Origin: Saprospiraceae bacterium
GTDB taxonomy: Bacteria; Bacteroidota; Bacteroidia; Chitinophagales; Saprospiraceae
Direction of reading: 5' to 3'
Length of the DNA: 64,000 bases
NCBI GenBank assembly: GCA_016710625.1
Contig: JADJVK010000053.1
Coordinates: 62,001 to 126,000 of the forward strand
The translations under genes and the position numbers were made by a program. Below the pieces are notes generated by a model, which did no database searches, was not told where the DNA came from, and worked only from the letters and a program-made list of their open reading frames with translations. Shown here in pieces: positions 51,473 through 61,628 of this stretch (position 1 is its first letter; each line of letters opens with the position of its first letter).

Positions 51473-54400
51473 CTAATCGTCTAAAAAATCTTCTTCTGCA
51501 AAAGTATCTATTGATTGGTTACTTTTTGCAAAATTGCACCATTTACAATCAATTTTTCCACAACCTGGCTCAAATTCTAAGTCAATAATTTTTTGATAAA
51601 CGGTTTTTATGATTTGTTTGAATAGCATTTCTTCCTCTTTATCGAATACAATAGTTTCACTTGGAAAAACACCATCTTGATTCTTTTGTAAATAAGCGAT
51701 TATTCCGCTATCAACTTTCGGCAAATGAGGTCTATAATTTTCATACATCAATTTATATAACCAAAGCTGCCTTCTATAATCTCCACCTTCTGAATTCTGT
51801 TTGATTCCTTTCAATTTATTAGAATCCAATGTGCCAGATTTGTAGTCAATGATTGTTGGTTTCCTGTTTTCATCATAAGTTATTTTATCGATCACTCCAT
51901 TTACTGGAATATTGTCTATCAGCACTTTAGAAATATGGAGTTCGACTTCTACATTCTTGTTCCAAGAACCAATATGCTGTAAATAATAAGCTTCTACTGT
52001 TGATTTCCCTAAATTCAAATACCTTTCAAAATCATTTTTGCTAAGCAATCCTTTATTGCGTTCCAATGCTTTTTCGAAATAAACAATACTTTTTTCTACT
52101 GATTCAAAAGTCTTATCGGGCGATTTTTTCATTTCTACAAACAACCATTCAAGCCATTTGTGCAGGCAATTTCCAAAAACGGTGGCTGGCACAATTCCAG
52201 AAGGCAATTTCAAAACATAATCGTAATAAAAACTCAATGGACAGCGGAGATAACTATTCAATGAATGCACACTCAATGAAAAATTTGATAAGCTTTTTTG
52301 TATAACCTCTTGGTTCTGAATGGTTATTTTGGGCTGAACATCTTTCAATAATCCTATTTGAAGATCCACCATTTTGGATTCTTCAAATAGGATTTCTTGG
52401 CTGATTGTACTTGGAATATTTCTAATTTCATCAATAAATTGTGCATATTGAGCAGGTTTTCCGTTGAAATCAAATTTTGAATATCCAATTTGTAAGGTGC
52501 TTTTTGCTCTTGTAATCGCCACAAAAAATAGTCTTCGTCTGGCTTCTAATTCATCCGAAGCAGAGCCAAATGTGATGGTATTGGGTAAGGAAAAATTTCT
52601 GTTTCCCCGATTGCTGTCTTTTTCCCAAGCACCCATGACATCCAATAAAAAAACATGCTTGAATTCCAATCCTTTCGAACCATGAGCAGTCAATAACTGT
52701 ACTGCATTGCTACCGCTCACTATTTGTTCTTTCTCTATTCCCAAATTATTGTTTTCCAAATTTGCAATTACAGCCACTAGCTCCTTTAGCGTTGTTTTCG
52801 GTTTTTTCTGAATCTCTTTTTGGCAATAATTCAAAAAAGTATTTAAGACTGTTAGTTGCCAAGAAACATTTCCTTTTGTGGTAGCAACGTTCAATATTCC
52901 ACTCAAATTGAGAGATTGTTCAAGAAAATAACCCAAGGCTTCGTTGCCTAATGAAGATAATAGTGTCGCTCTGCATTGGAGAAAATTTACAATTGCCGCT
53001 TCATCGAGTGTTTCCAAAATATCTAACCACCCATCCATTTCAGAGTTTGAATGTAATTTCGTTATCGTATCAATTGTTTTTTGTGGAATATCCCAACACT
53101 GAAAATGAAAAATTCGATATAAAAGATGCTGTCCACTTTGTGGCTGATCAAACTCCAGTGCTAAATATTCCAACCAAAGTCGCCATTGTTGTATCAAGGG
53201 CTCTTCCAAAATATTGACTTTTCTGCTGGATTCAAAAGGTATATTTTTATATTGTAGATATTTTTTTAAATACTTCGACTGATTATTTTTTGCATAAAGA
53301 ACTGCGATTTCCGATAACAGCTCCCCTTTGTTTTGCAAGGCTATTATTTGTTCCACTACACTTATAACTTCCTGATAATGATTGTTATAAGCATTTATAA
53401 CAACGGGAGTTTGATTTTCATTTACTTCATTATTTTTTGCAATTAGCTGCTTATCAATAGTGTGATTTTCAATTTCGTTGACGATTCTGTGGGTATTATT
53501 GGCAATCAAAGTGGCGGAGCAATCCAAAATATTTTGAGTTGAACGATAGTTCTCTTTCAAAACGATTACTTTTATCGAGTCTTTGTATTGCTCATAAAAG
53601 TCAATCATACTTTTTAGTCGAGCTCCTTGAAATTCGTAGATAGATTGGTCATCATCGCCAACAATAAAGATATTTGGACTATCCCAATAGGAGGTGAGTA
53701 GTTGTAATATTTCATTTTGAGCACCATTCGTATCTTGAAATTCGTCCACCAAAAGATATTGGTATTTTTCTTGGTAATTTCTCAATACTCGTTCATTTTC
53801 TTTAAAAGCTTTGATAACCCACAACACCATATCATCATAATCGTATCTATTTTTTTCTTTCATGCTCTGCAAATAGATAGGATATAGCTCAATGGCAGCA
53901 CTCAATGTCCTCATTTTCTGTGTTTCCGCTTCAATATCACTCGTTTTTGGGTCTCCTTTCTTGATGTTTTTCTATTTACTTTATAAATAAATTGTTCTAA
54001 AAAAGGGATTTCAGCCAAATATTTTTCAATTTTTTGCTTCAAATCAGCGACTTCCCAACTCTCTTTTTTGATATTGGTAAAAAGATTGATTAGTCTAGAA
54101 ACATTCGTATAAGGCGTATTGATATTTTTTACCAAAGGGTGATTGAAAGGGAGGTTGTCTATTATTTTTTCAATAATTTCGATTTTTTCAATATCCGAAA
54201 TCAGCTCTAATTCATAGTTCCCAAAAAGCTCTGGATTTTCTTTGATGACCAGATTGCAAAATGCATGAAAAGTGAAAATATGAATTTTGTGAGCATCTGG
54301 ACCAATTAGCTTTAGCAACCTGTCCCTCATGGCTTTCATCCCAGCTTCAGTGTAAGTCAGACACAGAATATTGTTGGGCATTGCATCCGTTTCGTTCAGA

Positions 54401-54561
54401 ATATTTCCTATTCTTGCCGAAAGCAAATGGGTTTTTCCTGTACCTGGACCCGCTAAAACCATTACCGGACCTTCAATATTATCAACAGCCAACCTTTGAG
54501 CTGGATTCAAAGATTTTAATGCTTCTACAAATTGCTGGGTAAAGTCGATTGGAGAATTCAC
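51473..54561 (-). CDS. UvrD-type helicase fused to a Cas4/AddB-like Fe-S PD-(D/E)XK nuclease, frameshifted
   Basis: Two pieces (54561-53911 and 53914-51473) form one protein of about 1029 residues. Helicase motifs: LNPAQRLAVDNIEGP, Walker A AGPGTGKTHLLSAR, ILCLTYTEAG, LLVDEFQDTN (Walker B), IVGDDDQSIYEFQGA, VFLLDVMGAW region and VAITRAKSTL. The C-terminus is a nuclease with CPLSFYYDYVL, GVIDKITYD then PTIIDYKSG, and CGKIDCKWC: one plus three Cys, fitting a 4Fe-4S cluster as in AddB and Cas4. In the coding strand AGAAAAACATC has five A (53971-53967); with six it reads RKNIKKGDPK. It is probably a DNA-end-processing or recombination enzyme. recA is 7 kb away. Confidence 0.9.
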
Positions 54562-54658
54562 GATATTTTTTTCGTAAAAATAAGTATAATTTTACTGTTA
54601 ATACTGTTTTTAATCGCAACAAGTATTCTCTTCTTTTAAAGTATTGAATTGTATAAAA

Positions 54659-54693
54659 ACAAAAAAAGCCTTGCTGACGATACAGCAAGACTT
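54659..54693 (-). terminator. Rho-independent terminator after the PorT-like gene
   Basis: On the minus strand, arms AAGTCTTGCTG and CAGCAAGGCTT enclose TATCGT, followed by seven T, just downstream of the stop at 54723. Confidence 0.8.
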
Positions 54694-54722
54694 ACACAAA
54701 TAAATAAGAATATTAGGAGAAA

Positions 54723-55424
54723 TCAGTTTAAGGGAATCAAAAATCCAGCATTTACACCGAAACGGTGGTTTTTGATATTCAAATCGATTAATGGTACTTT
54801 GTTGATATCTGTAAACCCTTGAGCATATCTTACATCTAAAAATATAGTAGATTTTCCAGCAGCGATACTTGTTCCAATACCTGCCATTCCGCCCATTTCG
54901 AATCTTTGTCCACCGATGCTACTCAATGGTATTGAAATTTCGTTTAAAGCAAAATTGATAATAAAACTAGCATATGTTTTTGCTGCTGCACTTGCCGCAT
55001 AGCCCAAAGTGGGTCCAGCTAACACATATCCTTTTATTTTATCGTTTCCGAAAGAATATTTCGCCAAAATTGGCATTTCGATATATCTAAGTTTGGTGAT
55101 AACCTTTGTTCCTAATGGAACATCAATTCCTAGAATTGGCACATTCCATCCTTCGTCTATTTTGAATCCTTTCTCTACGTAGGACAATTCTGGCTGTATG
55201 GAAAACCCATTTTTAAAACCAATATTTGTCACAATTCCTGCATCCCAACCGCCATAGGACTTAATATATTGATCTGCTAATGAGATGCCGCCCGGTGAAG
55301 AAATGCCACTATAAGCCAATCCTACTTTTCCACCTAATGAAAATGTTTGAGCAAAAGCAAATTGACAAACAAAACTAAATGCAAATACACTGAATAAAAC
55401 CTTTAGACTTTTCATAACCTTCAA
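54723..55424 (-). CDS. PorT-family outer-membrane beta-barrel protein
   Basis: This 233-residue protein has a signal peptide (MKVMKSLKVLFSVFAFSFVCQFAFA) and an eight-strand-type barrel (SLGGKVGLAYSGI, GFSIQPELSYVEKGF, YIEMPILAKYSFG, GYVLAGPTLGYAAS, FLDVRYAQGFTDI, terminal HRFGVNAGFLIPLN). Such proteins are common in Bacteroidota, with PorT of the T9SS as the named example; I do not claim this is PorT. It has its own terminator. No clear promoter motif is seen in the 177-bp upstream gap. Confidence 0.87.
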   Translation of the reverse strand: MKVMKSLKVLFSVFAFSFVCQFAFAQTFSLGGKVGLAYSGISSPGGISLADQYIKSYGGWDAGIVTNIGFKNGFSIQPELSYVEKGFKIDEGWNVPILGIDVPLGTKVITKLRYIEMPILAKYSFGNDKIKGYVLAGPTLGYAASAAAKTYASFIINFALNEISIPLSSIGGQRFEMGGMAGIGTSIAAGKSTIFLDVRYAQGFTDINKVPLIDLNIKNHRFGVNAGFLIPLN

Positions 55425-55601
55425 TTTTTTAGTTGGTTTTAATTAATAAACTAAAGGTGCATGTTTCTTTTGTTAACAGCGGTTAATGGATTGCTAATGT
55501 TTTTCTAATAAAAATTGGTTTTGATTAAATTAACTTAATATTTACTATATGATAACAAAAAAGATTTTAGTTACCTTTGGAAAAAGGAAAATTTTCTGGT
55601 T

Positions 55602-56288
55602 TTGATAAGTATTATTATTCCAACTTTGAATGAAAGTGAAAATATAGCTCCGCTCATTACTTCCATTTTCAACTATAAAAAAGGAGCTCTTGAAGTAATC
55701 ATCTGTGATGGTGGGAGCTCGGATGGCACGGTGCAGGTTGCAAAAGCTGCCGGGGCAACCGTATTCATTGCTCCACAAAAAGGACGAGCTGCACAAATGA
55801 ATTTTGGAGCTAAAAACGCTAATGGCTCCATTTTATATTTTGTCCATGCCGATGTGAAATTAAATCCAGATTTTGAACAAGATATTTATCAAGCTATTAA
55901 TGAAGGCTTTTCTCTTGGGTGCTATCGCTATCAATTCGACTCTAAAAAAATTTTATTAAAGATTAACGCTTTTTTTACCCGCTTCGATAAGATTTGGTGT
56001 AGAGGTGGCGACCAAACCCTATTTGTCAAAAGAACCTGTTTTGAAAGTTTGGGTGGGTACCGAGATCACTTTAAAATAATGGAGGACTATGATTTTATAA
56101 GTCGGGCTAGAAAAGAATTTAAGTTTAAAATCATTCCAAAAAATGTAATAGTTTCCGCCAGAAAATATGATACCAACTCATACCTAAAAGTCCAATTGGC
56201 GAATCTGAAAATCATGAGGATGTGGAAGAAAGGTGCCAGCCATACTGAAATGGCTGACACCTATCAAAAATTGTTGGATTATCGTTAG
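55602..56288 (+). CDS. Glycosyltransferase family 2 (TIGR04283-like)
   Basis: This 228-residue GT-A enzyme has ISIIIPTLNESENI at the N-terminus, DGGSSDGTVQVA (about 39-50), YFVHADVKLNP with the metal-binding DxD-like site (about 83-93), and KIMEDYDFISRARK with the catalytic ED (about 158-171). The short domain and GRAAQMNFGA motif match the TIGR04283 family, members of which are annotated in arsenosugar synthesis in some bacteria; no arsenic genes are nearby. The start is TTG at 55602. There is no ATG in frame before the Rossmann strand. Confidence 0.87.
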   Translation: MISIIIPTLNESENIAPLITSIFNYKKGALEVIICDGGSSDGTVQVAKAAGATVFIAPQKGRAAQMNFGAKNANGSILYFVHADVKLNPDFEQDIYQAINEGFSLGCYRYQFDSKKILLKINAFFTRFDKIWCRGGDQTLFVKRTCFESLGGYRDHFKIMEDYDFISRARKEFKFKIIPKNVIVSARKYDTNSYLKVQLANLKIMRMWKKGASHTEMADTYQKLLDYR

Positions 56289-56292
56289 TTGC

Positions 56293-57945
56293 TTATATGT
56301 TATACACTTTTTTGTAATATTCATCCGCCATTCTGCCCGATTCGAACTCTGGCACCACCTGCTTCATTGCTGTCATCACTATTTTATTCCATTTCTTTGG
56401 ATTATCATAGTAGGTGGGGATAATCTCTTTTTCCAAAACTTGATACATATAATATGAGTCCAAATTGTCTTGGGTAGTAATATCCAAATTCACATCAGCA
56501 TGTGGGATCACAAAACTATTCACCCCATGCTCCGCAAATTCGTCCACCCAACCATCTCTGATGGAAAAGTTGACACTACCATTCATGGCTGCCGTCATGC
56601 CGCTAGTTCCAGAAGCTTCTCTCGAATATCTCGGATTATTTAACCAAATATCTGACCCTTGCTTCATGAGTTTGGATAATTTCAACTCATAGGCATGAAG
56701 AATGGTGCAATTTTTAATATCTCTAGTGTTGTAGTATATTTCATTGAAAACTCGAATTGCCTCATAATCCAATGGATAAGGCTTTCCTGCCCAGATTACT
56801 TGAATAGGTTTTTCGCTATTATTCGCTAAAGCGATAAACTTTTCCATATCTCTCATGAGCAAATTCGCTCTTTTGTATCCTGCAAATCTTCGTGCCCACA
56901 CAATAGTCAAAGCATCTGGGTCAAGTATTTTTCCGGTTTGATCCGCCACATATTCCAAAAAGGCTTTTTTCATCTCCTTTTTTCGAGCAACCAAAGCTTC
57001 AACATCATTTGCTTTTGCCGCTTTATCCAAAATTTCGTCTGCCCAATATTTTTTATTTTGTGCATTGGTTATTGCAATGATTGGGCAAATATCGTCATGG
57101 GTTTTCCACATTTCGTTGGAAACTTTTCCATGAATTTTCGAAACAGCATTGGCAATTTTTGCCATTCTCATTGCTACCAAAGTATGGTTGAAAACGCCTT
57201 TGTCATCTAAAAGAATATGTTTGATCGGCTCTACTGGTAAGCCATTCAAGAAGCCAATTTGCTCAATGGTGGCAATATCACTTCTTTCATTACCAGCATC
57301 TTCGGGTGTATGAGTGGTGAAAACCATTCTTTTTTTCACCTCATCCAAAGTATGATACTTCGTCAACAAATGAAATGCTAATGGCAAAGGGTGAGCTTCA
57401 TTCATATGAAATATTTCAGCATCAAAACCCAATTGTTCCAATACTTTTGCTCCACCAATTCCCAACACCATTTGTTGTGCCAATCGAATGGTTTTATCAT
57501 TATCATACAATTTATCTGTAAGGCTTCTTGCCCAGTGGTCATTTTCTTCTACATCCGTACTCAAAAGAATAATGGGTGCTGATTTGAATGTCTCAGGGTT
57601 TAATAAATAAGCTTTTACGAAAATTTCTCTTCCAAATATTTTTACAAAAACTTTGATCCCAGTATTTTCCAAAAAATTATACATTTTTTGTCTCCAAACC
57701 ACCCCTAAGGAGCCGTCTGTATTTCTTGATTGGTCATAATATCCATATTTCCACAACATCCCAACACCTACCAAATTTTGCTTAAGTTCATAAGCACTTC
57801 TCATATGAGAGCCAGCTAAGAAGCCAAGTCCTCCAGAATAGATTTTCAAAGGTTGGTGAATAGCAAATTCCATACTGAAATAAGCTACTTTTTTCTTATA
57901 TTCGGGATTTATTTTGAAGGAAAATATGGAATTTGCATTCATCAT
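56293..57945 (-). CDS. GT35 alpha-glucan phosphorylase-like protein with a Thr in place of the PLP lysine
   Basis: This 550-residue protein belongs to the short alpha-glucan phosphorylase group (GT35). It shows FSMEFAIHQPLKIYSGGLG (about 23-41), TTHTPEDAGNER (about 210-221), ARRFAGYKRANLL (about 351-363), and the active-site loop REASGTSGM (442-450). In glycogen phosphorylase this loop continues with the PLP-bearing lysine (rabbit Lys680); here that position is Thr451 (codon ACG, 56595-56593), while the preceding Glu, Ser and Thr are kept. It may therefore lack PLP or use another residue. The N-terminus and length fit the family. A -7 element is 50 bp upstream. Confidence 0.85.
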   Translation of the reverse strand: MMNANSIFSFKINPEYKKKVAYFSMEFAIHQPLKIYSGGLGFLAGSHMRSAYELKQNLVGVGMLWKYGYYDQSRNTDGSLGVVWRQKMYNFLENTGIKVFVKIFGREIFVKAYLLNPETFKSAPIILLSTDVEENDHWARSLTDKLYDNDKTIRLAQQMVLGIGGAKVLEQLGFDAEIFHMNEAHPLPLAFHLLTKYHTLDEVKKRMVFTTHTPEDAGNERSDIATIEQIGFLNGLPVEPIKHILLDDKGVFNHTLVAMRMAKIANAVSKIHGKVSNEMWKTHDDICPIIAITNAQNKKYWADEILDKAAKANDVEALVARKKEMKKAFLEYVADQTGKILDPDALTIVWARRFAGYKRANLLMRDMEKFIALANNSEKPIQVIWAGKPYPLDYEAIRVFNEIYYNTRDIKNCTILHAYELKLSKLMKQGSDIWLNNPRYSREASGTSGMTAAMNGSVNFSIRDGWVDEFAEHGVNSFVIPHADVNLDITTQDNLDSYYMYQVLEKEIIPTYYDNPKKWNKIVMTAMKQVVPEFESGRMADEYYKKVYNI

Positions 57946-57994
57946 ATTTTATAATTTTTAGATTTTATATTAATGTAAATAATTTATAAGGTTG

Positions 57995-58002
57995 CAAAGA
58001 TA
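57995..58002 (-). promoter_or_regulatory. Phosphorylase gene promoter -7 element (TATCTTTG)
   Basis: This is an exact TAnnTTTG match on the minus strand, 50 bp before the ATG at 57945. The -33 part is not visible. Confidence 0.35.
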
Positions 58003-58089
58003 AGTGGCTTCATGTAATTTTTACACTAATCATAGTGCCTTATATAATTTAAGTATAGATATTTGTGAGATAAAAAATATTTAGCAAAA

Positions 58090-59399
58090 ATGGGAACAGA
58101 TACTTTTGAAGTAATTGGCGGTAAAAAATTAAGTGGAAAAATAGAACCACAAGGTGCTAAAAATGAGGCATTACAGATATTATGTGCAGTTATTCTAACC
58201 TCGGAGCCAGTCATAATTTCAAATATACCGGAAATTAGGGATGTGATGCTTTTGATCGATTTGATAAAAGACATGGGGGTTGAAGTAGAAAAAATTTCTG
58301 GGGATACTTATAAATTTTGTGCAAAAAACATCAATGAAGCATACTTAGATTCTTTAGATTTTAAGAAAAAGCAGCATCTCTTCGGGGCTCTGTTATGCTT
58401 ATCGGTCCGTTGCTTTCTAGAATTGGAAAAGCTTTTTTGCCAAAACCTGGAGGAGACAAAATCGGAAGAAGAAGGCTAGATACTCATTTTATCGGTTTGG
58501 AAAAATTAGGTGCTGATTTTCGATTTGATATCAAAGAAAGTGCTTATCATATTCATACTGATGGGTTGAAAGGTTGTCATATTTTAATGGATGAAATCTC
58601 TGTGACGGGTACTGCAAATGTGTTGATGGCAGCGGTGATGGCAAAAGGCATAACTCAAATTTATAATGCAGCTTGTGAGCCTTATATTCAACAGTTGAGC
58701 AAAATGCTGAATAGGATGGGGGCGAAAATCAGCGGAATTGGGTCGAATTTACTTACAATAGAAGGGGTAAATAGTCTTATAGGAACGGAGCACAGAATGC
58801 TTCCTGATTTTATAGAAGTGGGTAGTTTTATTGGTTTGGCTGCAATGACAGGATCGGATATTACCATCACAAATGCTGGTGTGAAAGATTTGGGGATTAC
58901 ACTTCCTGTTTTTGAAAGGTTGGGAATTCAAATGGAAGTGATTGGGGATGACATCCATATTCCTGCACAAAAACATTATGAAATCCAGAATTTTATTGAT
59001 GGCTCCATACTTACCATTTACGATGCTCCGTGGCCAGGTTTCTGCCCGGATTTGATGAGTATTATTTTGGTAGCGGCTATCCAATCAAAAGGCAGTGTTT
59101 TGGTACACCAAAAAATGTTTGAAAGTCGTTTGTTTTTTGTTGATAAATTGATTGATATGGGTGCTCAAATCATCCTTTGTGATCCGCATCGAGCAACGGT
59201 GATTGGTTTGGATAGGCGAATCCCTCTCAAAGGAATTGAAATGACCTCACCAGATATTAGAGCTGGAGTTGCTTTATTAATCGCCGCAATGTCGGCTAAT
59301 GGAAAAAGTATTATCAGAAATATACATCAAATTGATCGAGGATATCAGCGAATTGACGAAAGACTAAATGCATTAGGGGCAGATATTCGTAGGGTTTGA
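58090..59399 (+). CDS. murA: UDP-N-acetylglucosamine 1-carboxyvinyltransferase MurA, frameshifted; Asp at the catalytic-Cys position
   Basis: MurA transfers enolpyruvate from PEP to UDP-GlcNAc, the first committed step of peptidoglycan synthesis. The pieces (58090-58479 and 58395-59399) form one protein of about 436 residues. KLSGKIEPQGAKNEALQ at the start, RGSVMLIGPLLSRIGKA and the C-terminal DIRAGVALLIAAMSANG and IHQIDRGY are all typical. The shift is at AAGAAAAAGC: five A (58366-58370) where six give KKKAASLRGSVM. The active-site loop reads PGGDKIGRR: the fosfomycin-target Cys (E. coli Cys115) is Asp123 here, codon GAC at 58455-58457. It ends in a strong terminator. Confidence 0.94.
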
Positions 59400-59409
59400 T
59401 AATTTTGTA

Positions 59410-59446
59410 AAACCCCCATATTGGAAAAATTCCAATATGGGGGTTT
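59410..59446. terminator. Bidirectional terminator between murA and the VWA gene
   Basis: A perfect 17-bp stem (AAACCCCCATATTGGAA with its complement) and a 3-nt A loop sit between the convergent stops at 59399 and 59451. T-rich sequence follows on both strands. Confidence 0.9.
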
Positions 59447-59450
59447 GTTT

Positions 59451-61436
59451 TTATTCTTTTGTAGCGACTTCCTTAGGTTTTAAGTTTTTAGCCAATTCCA
59501 TCAATCGAATAAACTCTGCTTTGTATCCATCTCCATCATTTCCTTTGGATTCATTTGCTAATGCAATCATATTATCAAAACTTCCATTTACCAGATATTC
59601 TGATTTTCTCAACAATAAACCTGAATAAGCGACGGCTATTGAAAATTTTACATCTTCAGATACTTTATTATTAATTTTATTATCAATCACCTTATCCCAT
59701 TTTGCACTAATATTCGAATCTGGTTTTTTATACCTGAATTTTATGGTGCCCAATTCATTACTATATTGATTGCTATTTTTTACTACGTTGGGTTGGTACT
59801 TTAATTCATCCACATTATTCAAAACCGACTTATTTCCTTTTTCATTGAGTACTATTTCATAAATAGCAGTCATTTGATGGCCCATTCCCAACTCTCCTGC
59901 ATCAATTTTATCATTATTAAAATCTTCTTTTTCTAGCATTCTGTTTTCATAACCTATTAATCTATAATTACTTACTACAGATGGGTTAAATTCTATTTGA
60001 AACTTCACGTCTTTCGCTAAAGTATAAATCGTTCCACCAAACTCTTTTGCAAACACCTTTTGTGCCTCTTGTAAGTCATCGATATAGGCATGATTTCCAT
60101 TTCCTTTGTCTGCTAATAATTGTAATTTATCATCTTTATAATTTCCATATCCGAAGCCTAAGACTGACAAAAATACGCCTGACTGTCGCTTTTCTTCTAT
60201 CAATTTTTCTAAACTTTTATTATCACTGACACCAACATTAAAATCTCCATCCGTTGCTAGCACAACTCTATTGTTTCCCTCTTTAATAAAATTCTTTTCC
60301 GCAATTTCATAGGCAGTTATGATTCCTTGAGCTCCAGCTGTAGAGCCACCAGATTGGAGTTGGTCAAGACATTCAAGGATTTTAGTCTTATTAGATGCAA
60401 AAGTGGATGGTAAGGCTACCCCAGCATTTCCAGCATAAGTCACGATAGCTACCTTGTCTTCTGGTCTTAGTTGGTCCAATAAAATCTTAAAAGATTGAAT
60501 CACTAATGGTAATTTGTTGGGACTTTCCATACTTCCTGAAACATCTATTAAAAAAACAAGATTCGATGAAGGCAAATCTTTGCTATCAATTTTTTTCGAT
60601 TGAACACCTATATGAAGCAATTGGTGGTTTTTATTCCAAGGGCAATCTACTACCGAGGTTTGTACATTCAGAATATCATCATTTTTCGGTGCAGCATATT
60701 TATAAGAAAAATAATTAATCATTTCTTCTATTCTAATTGCATCAGTTGGCGGAAGTTCCCCAAGATTGATAAATCTTCTTACATTCGAATAAGCTGCTCT
60801 ATCTACGTCTAATGAAAAAGTAGAAAGTTGTTCACTATTGGAGTTAACAAACCTGTTTTCCTTAATACTAGCATATGATTCTGTATTTGGCATATTATTC
60901 GTCACCCTTATCCCATCCATAAAATATTGAGTGGCATTTGATCTCGATCCTTTAATGTTTGCATCCCCGTTATTTATACCAGAAGCTGCATTTGAAATTG
61001 CATTTACATTCCTCGTTGGCATTTTAGCAATTTCTTCATTTGTTACGGTTCGTGCCCCTGAAATATTTGCTTTTGAAAATACAGGATTTTTATATTCTCT
61101 AATCATTACAGACTCTAAAGTTACTCCACCCTCTACTAGTTTAAAATCCAAAAAAGTAATGATATTCTTTTTAACTACTACATTTGACTTCGTCTCTGTT
61201 TTATATCCTACGTAAGAAACTTCTATATTATAGGTTCCGCTATCAATTTGTACCGTATAATTTCCATCAAAATCTGTAACAACGCCTTTCACCAAAACGC
61301 CTTTTTTCATTACTCTAATATTTGCATTGATTAGGCCCTCTAATTTTTCATCCGTAACTTTTCCTTTAATTCCCGATTGTGCTGTTAGAATGAAACTTGA
61401 ACATAAGATTGTAAAAAGAATGACTAGCTTTTTCAT
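59451..61436 (-). CDS. Exported VWA-domain protein with CarboxypepD_reg and TonB-plug-like N-terminus (YfbK-type)
   Basis: This 661-residue protein has a signal peptide (ending SFILTAQ). Residues about 20-95 are a carboxypeptidase regulatory-like beta-sandwich (GIKGKVTDEKLEGLINANI). Residues about 110-185 resemble a TonB-receptor plug (TNEEIAKMPTRNVNAIS, SRSNATQYFMDGIRV), but no barrel follows. Then comes the YfbK region (SLDVDRAAYSNVRRF and DAIRIEEMINYFSY), a VWA domain with MIDAS LVFLIDVSGSM (about 290-300) and ATDGDFNVG, and a DUF3520-like C-terminus. It probably binds proteins or cell-surface glycans in the periplasm or at the outer membrane. Confidence 0.88.
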   Translation of the reverse strand: MKKLVILFTILCSSFILTAQSGIKGKVTDEKLEGLINANIRVMKKGVLVKGVVTDFDGNYTVQIDSGTYNIEVSYVGYKTETKSNVVVKKNIITFLDFKLVEGGVTLESVMIREYKNPVFSKANISGARTVTNEEIAKMPTRNVNAISNAASGINNGDANIKGSRSNATQYFMDGIRVTNNMPNTESYASIKENRFVNSNSEQLSTFSLDVDRAAYSNVRRFINLGELPPTDAIRIEEMINYFSYKYAAPKNDDILNVQTSVVDCPWNKNHQLLHIGVQSKKIDSKDLPSSNLVFLIDVSGSMESPNKLPLVIQSFKILLDQLRPEDKVAIVTYAGNAGVALPSTFASNKTKILECLDQLQSGGSTAGAQGIITAYEIAEKNFIKEGNNRVVLATDGDFNVGVSDNKSLEKLIEEKRQSGVFLSVLGFGYGNYKDDKLQLLADKGNGNHAYIDDLQEAQKVFAKEFGGTIYTLAKDVKFQIEFNPSVVSNYRLIGYENRMLEKEDFNNDKIDAGELGMGHQMTAIYEIVLNEKGNKSVLNNVDELKYQPNVVKNSNQYSNELGTIKFRYKKPDSNISAKWDKVIDNKINNKVSEDVKFSIAVAYSGLLLRKSEYLVNGSFDNMIALANESKGNDGDGYKAEFIRLMELAKNLKPKEVATKE

Positions 61437-61569
61437 AATTGCGATTTTTTAAAAGTGAACAATAACTTTTCTTTGACTAATTTATCTGAATCGGCAATTC
61501 CTTCAAAATAGATTCTTCTTGAATGTATGCTATTGTACATTTAAAAAATTGAATATGTAAGCTATTAAA

Positions 61570-61598
61570 CAAAAAAAGAGGTCCTTTTGAGACCTCTT
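61570..61598 (-). terminator. Rho-independent terminator after recA
   Basis: Read on the minus strand, AAGAGGTC and GACCTCTT form an 8-bp stem with a T-rich tail of seven T, 31 bp after the recA stop. Confidence 0.85.
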
Positions 61599-61628
61599 CA
61601 TTATATTTCTTATTTAAAAATTCCGGTA

